Assembly (NCBI GenBank): GCA_903844735.1
Contig: CAIMUX010000133.1
Span: 1 to 64,000 of the forward strand
Length of the DNA stretch: 64,000 nucleotides
Origin: Candidatus Eiseniibacteriota bacterium
GTDB lineage: Bacteria > Eisenbacteria > RBG-16-71-46 > CAIMUX01
Direction of reading: 5' to 3'
The notes under the pieces were generated by a model that had not been told where the DNA came from, did no database searches, and saw nothing but the letters and a program-made list of their open reading frames with translations. Numbering within the stretch: position 1 is the stretch's first letter; each line of letters begins with the position of its first letter. Below, one piece after another: positions 59,992-64,000 of this stretch. Position numbers and translations under genes: made by a program.

Positions 59992-60513
59992 TCAAAGGCT
60001 CACGTTCTTCGATTCCTTCACGAGCTCCCGTAACTTCCGCTCCATGAGGGCTCGGCGCATCGGGCTCATCCGGTCCACGAACAGCCGGCCGTCAAGATGA
60101 TCGATCTCGTGCTGCAGGACCCGAGACCAGAGCTGGTGGAACTCTTCTTCGCACTCCGACCCGGTCTCGTCGTGGTAGCGCAGGAGGATCCCCTCGGGCC
60201 GCATCAGATCGGCACTCAGGCCCGGCAGCGAGAGGCACCCTTCGTCGAAGCTCCACTCGTCCCAGGCGTCGATGATCTCGGGATTGATAAAGACCCTCGG
60301 TCCGTCACCTCCGTCGCGGTGCGTGGCATCAGCCACCAGGAGTCGCAGGGATAGCCCGACCTGCGCCGCAGCCAGCCCCACGCCGTTGTTCTCGAACATC
60401 GTCTCCACCATGTCCACGGCAAGGCGGCGGATCTCGTCGTCCACCACCGCGACCGGGGCCGATTTCCGGCGGAGAACAGGATCGCCATAGAGCCTGATCG
60501 GCAGAATCGCCAT
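59992..60513 (-). CDS. def: peptide deformylase
   Basis: A 173-residue metalloenzyme that removes the formyl group from nascent proteins. All three motifs are present: GVGLAAAQVG, EGCLSLPG and LQHEIDHLDG. The start MAILPIRLYGDPVLRRKSAP at 60513 matches the family; upstream in-frame sequence does not. It lies downstream of the ETF-quinone oxidoreductase on the same strand, 62 bp away. Confidence 0.95.
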   Translation of the reverse strand: MAILPIRLYGDPVLRRKSAPVAVVDDEIRRLAVDMVETMFENNGVGLAAAQVGLSLRLLVADATHRDGGDGPRVFINPEIIDAWDEWSFDEGCLSLPGLSADLMRPEGILLRYHDETGSECEEEFHQLWSRVLQHEIDHLDGRLFVDRMSPMRRALMERKLRELVKESKNVSL

Positions 60514-60575
60514 ACCTCTGGTTCGTCTCCCCTCGTCGATGTCCCACGGCCGTCGGCCGCCTGCGGGGCTCGTGC

Positions 60576-62252
60576 CTACAGCCCGGTGTAGACCGGTCCT
60601 TCCCCGCCTTGGGGCGGGACCCAGGTGATGATCTGGTACGGGTCTAGAATGTCGCACGTCTTGCAGTGAACACAGTTGGTGAAGTCGACCTGCAACCGCT
60701 TCCCACCCCGCATTTCGTCGGGAATCATGTGGTAAACCGATGCCGGGCAGAAATGCTCGCAGGGATTGCCGTACTCCTCGGTGCAGCGGCTGCGGCAGAT
60801 CTCCGGGTCGACAACATGCAGATGACAGGGCTGGTTTTCCTCGTGCACGGTGCCGGAATGAAAGACGGAGGTGAGCTTGGCTGAGACCAGACGCTGCGGG
60901 TCATCGACCGTGAGTGCCGGGGGCTCTGCTGAACGACCGCGAGCTCGCAGTTGTGCCCTCGTCAGGAAATGCTCATGGTCCGGCTTGACCCCGGGGCGCC
61001 GGGCCGGCCAGCGCCCACGAGTAGCGAGCTGGATCCCGGCCTTGACCATCCCACTCCACAACCCGCCCTGAAACGCGGAACGGAAGTTCCGACAACCGTA
61101 CATCTCGGCATGCACCCAGCTTTCGCAGATCCGCGCTTCGTAGGCGGCCAGCCGCGCCGCCCCGGTGTCGCCGGCGACGAGGCACTCGTGCACCGTCTCC
61201 GCGGCCAACATGCCGGTCTTGATGGCCAGGTGAATCCCCTTCAAGCGCTGGGCATTCAGGTAGCCTCCGGCGTCTCCCGCCAGAAGCACGCCGGCGGCGT
61301 ACGGTCGCGGCAGAGCCCAGTAGCCTCCTTCGGGGATCGCCTTCGCCCCGTAGCGAAGCAGCTTCCCTCCGACGATGCGCGCACGGACGAACGGATGGGT
61401 CTTGAACTCCTGGAGGAACCGGTGTGCATCGAGGAACGGGTCGCCCGCATCGAGTCCGATCGCCACGCCGAGGGAGATATGGTTGGCGCCCATCTCATAG
61501 ATCCAGCCTCCGCCGTAGGTGTGGCGGTCGAGAGGGAAACCCACGGTGTGGAAGACGCTCCCGCGCCCGGCCCGCCCCTCCGGCACCTCCCAGACCTCCT
61601 TGGCGCCGGTGGCGTAGCTCTGCGGATTCCGCCCCTCGTCGAGTTTCGCCCGCGCCAATAGGACCTTCGCGAGACTGCCCCGCGCCCCTTCGGCCAGCAC
61701 CGTCACCTTGGCGCGAATGTCGACCCCCGGCTCGAAGTTCCCTCTCGGCTTCCCATCCTTGTCGAGCCCCTTGTCACCGATGCGCACACCGACCACACGG
61801 TCCTCGTCCCAGAGGAGCTCCTGCCCCGCGAAACCGGGGAAAAGATCAACGCCTGCGTCTTCGCAGCGTTCCGCGAGCCAGGTCACGAGTCGGTTCAGAC
61901 TGACCAGCAGGTTGCCGTGGTTCTGCATCGGCGGCGGCATCACGGGGAAGCGCCAGGTTCCGGTACGGGTCAGGAACATCACGGCGTCACCGCGGACCTC
62001 CCCCTCGACAGGGCAGCGGCGCGCCTCGTAGTCGGGAATCAGCTCGCGCAATCCTCGCGGATCCATCACGGCCCCCGAGAGCGAGTGATTACCGAAGGTG
62101 CCGGCCTTCTCGATGAGCGCCACCGTGGCATCACCACCCTCGGGCCCGCGATCCGAGAGCAGTCTTTTCAGGTGGAGGGCACAGGCCAGCCCGGCGGGAC
62201 CACCTCCCACCACCAAAGCGTCGACGTCGAGGACCTCCCGTTCGAACTCCAT
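60576..62252 (-). CDS. electron-transfer flavoprotein-ubiquinone oxidoreductase
   Basis: A 558-residue FAD and 4Fe-4S enzyme passing electrons from reduced ETF to membrane quinone. The N-terminus has the FAD motif VDALVVGGGPAGLACALHLK. Mid-protein features are FEPGVDIRAKVTVLAEGARG, GGWIYEMGANHISLGVAIGL and GVLLAGDAGGYLNAQRLKGI. The C-terminal cluster is CTEEYGNPCEHFCPASVYH with FTNCVHCKTCDILDPYQ. ATG 62252 is preferred because the family starts with the FAD domain; the frame begins at 62279. No ETF subunits are in the window. It could serve amino-acid or fatty-acid dehydrogenases. Confidence 0.93.
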   Translation of the reverse strand: MEFEREVLDVDALVVGGGPAGLACALHLKRLLSDRGPEGGDATVALIEKAGTFGNHSLSGAVMDPRGLRELIPDYEARRCPVEGEVRGDAVMFLTRTGTWRFPVMPPPMQNHGNLLVSLNRLVTWLAERCEDAGVDLFPGFAGQELLWDEDRVVGVRIGDKGLDKDGKPRGNFEPGVDIRAKVTVLAEGARGSLAKVLLARAKLDEGRNPQSYATGAKEVWEVPEGRAGRGSVFHTVGFPLDRHTYGGGWIYEMGANHISLGVAIGLDAGDPFLDAHRFLQEFKTHPFVRARIVGGKLLRYGAKAIPEGGYWALPRPYAAGVLLAGDAGGYLNAQRLKGIHLAIKTGMLAAETVHECLVAGDTGAARLAAYEARICESWVHAEMYGCRNFRSAFQGGLWSGMVKAGIQLATRGRWPARRPGVKPDHEHFLTRAQLRARGRSAEPPALTVDDPQRLVSAKLTSVFHSGTVHEENQPCHLHVVDPEICRSRCTEEYGNPCEHFCPASVYHMIPDEMRGGKRLQVDFTNCVHCKTCDILDPYQIITWVPPQGGEGPVYTGL

Positions 62253-62275
62253 CCGATCTTCCCCCCCCCCTCCCC

Positions 62276-63055
62276 TCACTCCTCCGCAGGGACCAGCTTG
62301 CCGTTCCCGCGCACTTTCCGCCGATCCTTTTCGTGCGCGCGCAGGCGCGGTACCAGCCGGGCAAGGTGCCCCAGCAGCGCCAAGGTGCGCTCGCGCTCCG
62401 ACATCGTCTGGAGCAGCGCCTGTCGCTCGTCGACACCCAGCGGCATCCGTACCGCGACAGCGAAGCTGAAACGGTCGGCGTCGGCCGTGGCCGCACCGTC
62501 GGCAGTGGCCGCAACTTCGGTGTCGGCCCTGGCCGCGGCGTCGGCCTTGGCGTCGACGCCGGCGCCGGCCGTGCCCTCGGCATTCGCGTCCCTATCAGGA
62601 TCTATCGCCCCATCCTCCGCGCCCAGCGTTCCGCCCAGCAGGTCATCGTCATCAGCCAACTGCGCATAGTCACGGAAGAGACGTTCCAGCAGGAGCCGAT
62701 CCTCCGCATCCGGCCCCGGGCCGGGTTCATCGCAAACCGGCTCGGTTCGGGACTCGAGATACCCGTCCGCATGCTCGCGCAGGTCGAGCAGAGCGAAGCG
62801 TTCCCCACCTCGGACGAGGACATCGGAGCGCCCATCCGAATAGGCCTGAAGCACGTGGACGATTCGTGCAACGCAACCAACGCGGGCCAACTGCCCGGCA
62901 TGCATACGCACCACGCCGAATGGCCGGCCTCCTTCGAGAACGTGCCGGGCCAGTGCCCGATAGCGCGGCTCGAAGACGCGCAAAGGCAGGAGCGCCCCCG
63001 GCAGAAGCACAAGGTCCAGGGGGAAAAGCGGAAGCCAGTCTTCGGTCGTGTTCAT
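62276..63055 (-). CDS. Lon N-terminal (LAN)-domain protein
   Basis: A 259-residue protein with the Lon substrate-binding fold: LPLFPLDLVLLPGALLPLRV, FEPRYRALARHVLEGGRPFG, GCVARIVHVLQAYSDGRSDV, LVRGGERFALLD. There is no AAA+ or protease domain. Relatives are regulators or adaptors of unclear role. Between LADDDDLLGG and FSFAVAVRMP lies an inserted low-complexity stretch of about 55 residues made of Ala, Asp and Thr (AKADAAARADTEVAATADGA). A GGGAGA site precedes ATG 63055. The stop lies close to the ETF-quinone oxidoreductase start. Confidence 0.85.
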   Translation of the reverse strand: MNTTEDWLPLFPLDLVLLPGALLPLRVFEPRYRALARHVLEGGRPFGVVRMHAGQLARVGCVARIVHVLQAYSDGRSDVLVRGGERFALLDLREHADGYLESRTEPVCDEPGPGPDAEDRLLLERLFRDYAQLADDDDLLGGTLGAEDGAIDPDRDANAEGTAGAGVDAKADAAARADTEVAATADGAATADADRFSFAVAVRMPLGVDERQALLQTMSERERTLALLGHLARLVPRLRAHEKDRRKVRGNGKLVPAEE

Positions 63056-63108
63056 CCGTTCTCCCTACCGCATCCCTGCTCCCTGCTGCGTCCCGGCCGG
63101 GCGACCGG

Positions 63109-64000
63109 CTACCGCCCCTCAGCCTCGAGGAAGCGCTCGGCGTCGATAGCAGCGCGACACCCGGTCCCGGCCGCGGTGATCGCCTGCCGGTAGATATGGT
63201 CGGCGGCGTCGCCGCAAGCGAAGACTCCGGCGACATTGGTCCGCGTGCTCGGCTCCTGCACCCGAAGGTAGCCGACGTCATTCATGTCAAGCTGCCCGCG
63301 GAACGGGGCCGTGTTCGGCTCGTGGCCGATGGCGAGAAAGAGCCCCTCCACCGGCAGCTCCCACTGGCGTCCGTCGCGCGCATCCTCCAGCCGGAGTCCG
63401 CGCAGCTTTCTCTCTTCTACTCCCAGGCACTCCAAGACGCGGGTGTTGAGAAGCCACTGGATCTTTTCATTCTGCTGCGCTTTGTCGAGCATTGCCTTCG
63501 AGGCACGGAAGCCTTCGCGCCGGTGAATGATTGTCACCTTGGTCGCAAAGCGCGTGAGGTAAGTTGCCTCCTCCATAGCGGTGTCACCGCCGCCGATCAC
63601 CGCGATTTCCTTACCACGGAAGAAGAAGCCGTCGCAGGTGGCGCAGGCGGAAACACCTGCTCCCTGCAGCGCTTGTTCCGAGGGCAGGCCGAGGTACTTG
63701 GCCGTGGCCCCGGTGGCGATGATGAGAGTGCGCGTCACCACCGGCTCGCCGTCCTCGATGGTCAGCAGGAAGGGGCGCATCGAGAGATCCGCCCCCGTCA
63801 GCGTGCCGCTCTCGAACGTGGCGCCGAACCGCTCGGCCTGAGCCCGGAAACGGTCCATCAGGTCAGGCCCGGTGACCGCCTCGGGGAAACCGGGGTAGTT
63901 CTCGACTTCGCTCGTGATGGTGAGCTGTCCGCCCGGTTGACGCCCATCCAGTACCAGCGGGGCGAGGTTGGCGCGCGCTGCATAGATGGCCGCGGTGAGG
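63109..64000 (-). CDS. trxB: thioredoxin reductase (5' part outside the window)
   Basis: Reading continues to the window edge, so the N-terminus is missing. Present are the end of the FAD domain (LTAAIYAARANLAPLVLDGR, QPGGQLTITSEVENYPGFPE), the redox-active CATC in SACATCDGFFFRGKEIAVIG, the NADPH-binding GGGDTAMEEA and HRREGFRAS, and the closing FAD motif GVFACGDAADHIYRQAITAA. It transfers electrons from NADPH to thioredoxin (trxA at 51688-52008). It lies 54 bp upstream of the Lon-N-domain gene on the same strand. Confidence 0.95.
   Translation of the reverse strand, partial: LTAAIYAARANLAPLVLDGRQPGGQLTITSEVENYPGFPEAVTGPDLMDRFRAQAERFGATFESGTLTGADLSMRPFLLTIEDGEPVVTRTLIIATGATAKYLGLPSEQALQGAGVSACATCDGFFFRGKEIAVIGGGDTAMEEATYLTRFATKVTIIHRREGFRASKAMLDKAQQNEKIQWLLNTRVLECLGVEERKLRGLRLEDARDGRQWELPVEGLFLAIGHEPNTAPFRGQLDMNDVGYLRVQEPSTRTNVAGVFACGDAADHIYRQAITAAGTGCRAAIDAERFLEAEGR

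Overview
The window is high-GC bacterial DNA with long, tightly packed genes. Several secreted proteins end in a FlgD-like/type IX-type sorting domain (a GRRVR...WDGRD..G...SGVYF.RL signature). There is a DUF5723-type outer-membrane barrel, a TonB-receptor-like barrel and several lipoproteins, so the cell is diderm. Together these suggest a member of the FCB/Candidatus Eisenbacteria-like lineages. This is inference; no rRNA or tRNA gene was recognised in the window.

Region 1 (1-10,200) is an accessory, decaying region. A 9-bp tandem array precedes a two-gene cassette for secreted proteins: A, a glycine-rich protein, and B, a repeat protein with RCC1-like blades. A second copy lies at 7.3-8.9 kb. 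The copies have decayed in opposite ways: B of copy 1 has lost its 3' end, and A of copy 2 has lost its middle. Between and beyond them, mostly on the minus strand, are small toxin-antitoxin-type genes and fragments: nucleotidyltransferase, AlbA_2 ATP-binding, DUF433/DUF5615, DUF4143 ATPase, DUF6883/DUF4926 and DUF4258/MqsA-type. Several fragments are joined at short repeats (69 bp, about 48 bp), and there is a 43-bp minisatellite at 6.35-6.79 kb.

Region 2 (10,280-29,331) holds metabolic and envelope genes: lysine 6-aminotransferase behind an 18-codon reading frame with an excellent ribosome-binding site, a membrane polyferredoxin, L-asparaginase, pyruvate kinase, an EamA transporter, Pol IV with an extra C-terminal domain, a TonB-receptor-like barrel, a lipoprotein-type Memo-AMMECR1 fusion, an LD-carboxypeptidase, and an overlapping lipoprotein/DUF5723 pair.

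Region 3 (29,400-36,915, minus strand) has an archaemetzincin and then a redox module: two GcvH-like proteins without the lipoyl lysine, an NrfC/HybA-like ferredoxin, an NrfD/HybB-like membrane subunit (frameshifted here), a c-heme-motif histidine kinase and an NtrC-type sigma-54 activator. The order suggests membrane electron transfer coupled to a redox or ligand sensor.

Region 4 (37.5-64 kb) contains a thioredoxin-fold protein, QueD, a ferredoxin with a good promoter, HtrA, an omega-like subunit, two tandem secreted M1 peptidases with conserved leader hairpins, OsmC, a membrane TPR protein, a YhdH-type reductase, thioredoxin, an antiquitin-type aldehyde dehydrogenase (which can follow the lysine aminotransferase in lysine catabolism), a Rho factor with a disordered N-terminus in place of the usual RNA-binding domain, a YfbK-type VWA protein, NrnA, peptide deformylase, ETF-quinone oxidoreductase, a Lon-N-domain protein and the C-terminal part of thioredoxin reductase, cut by the window end.
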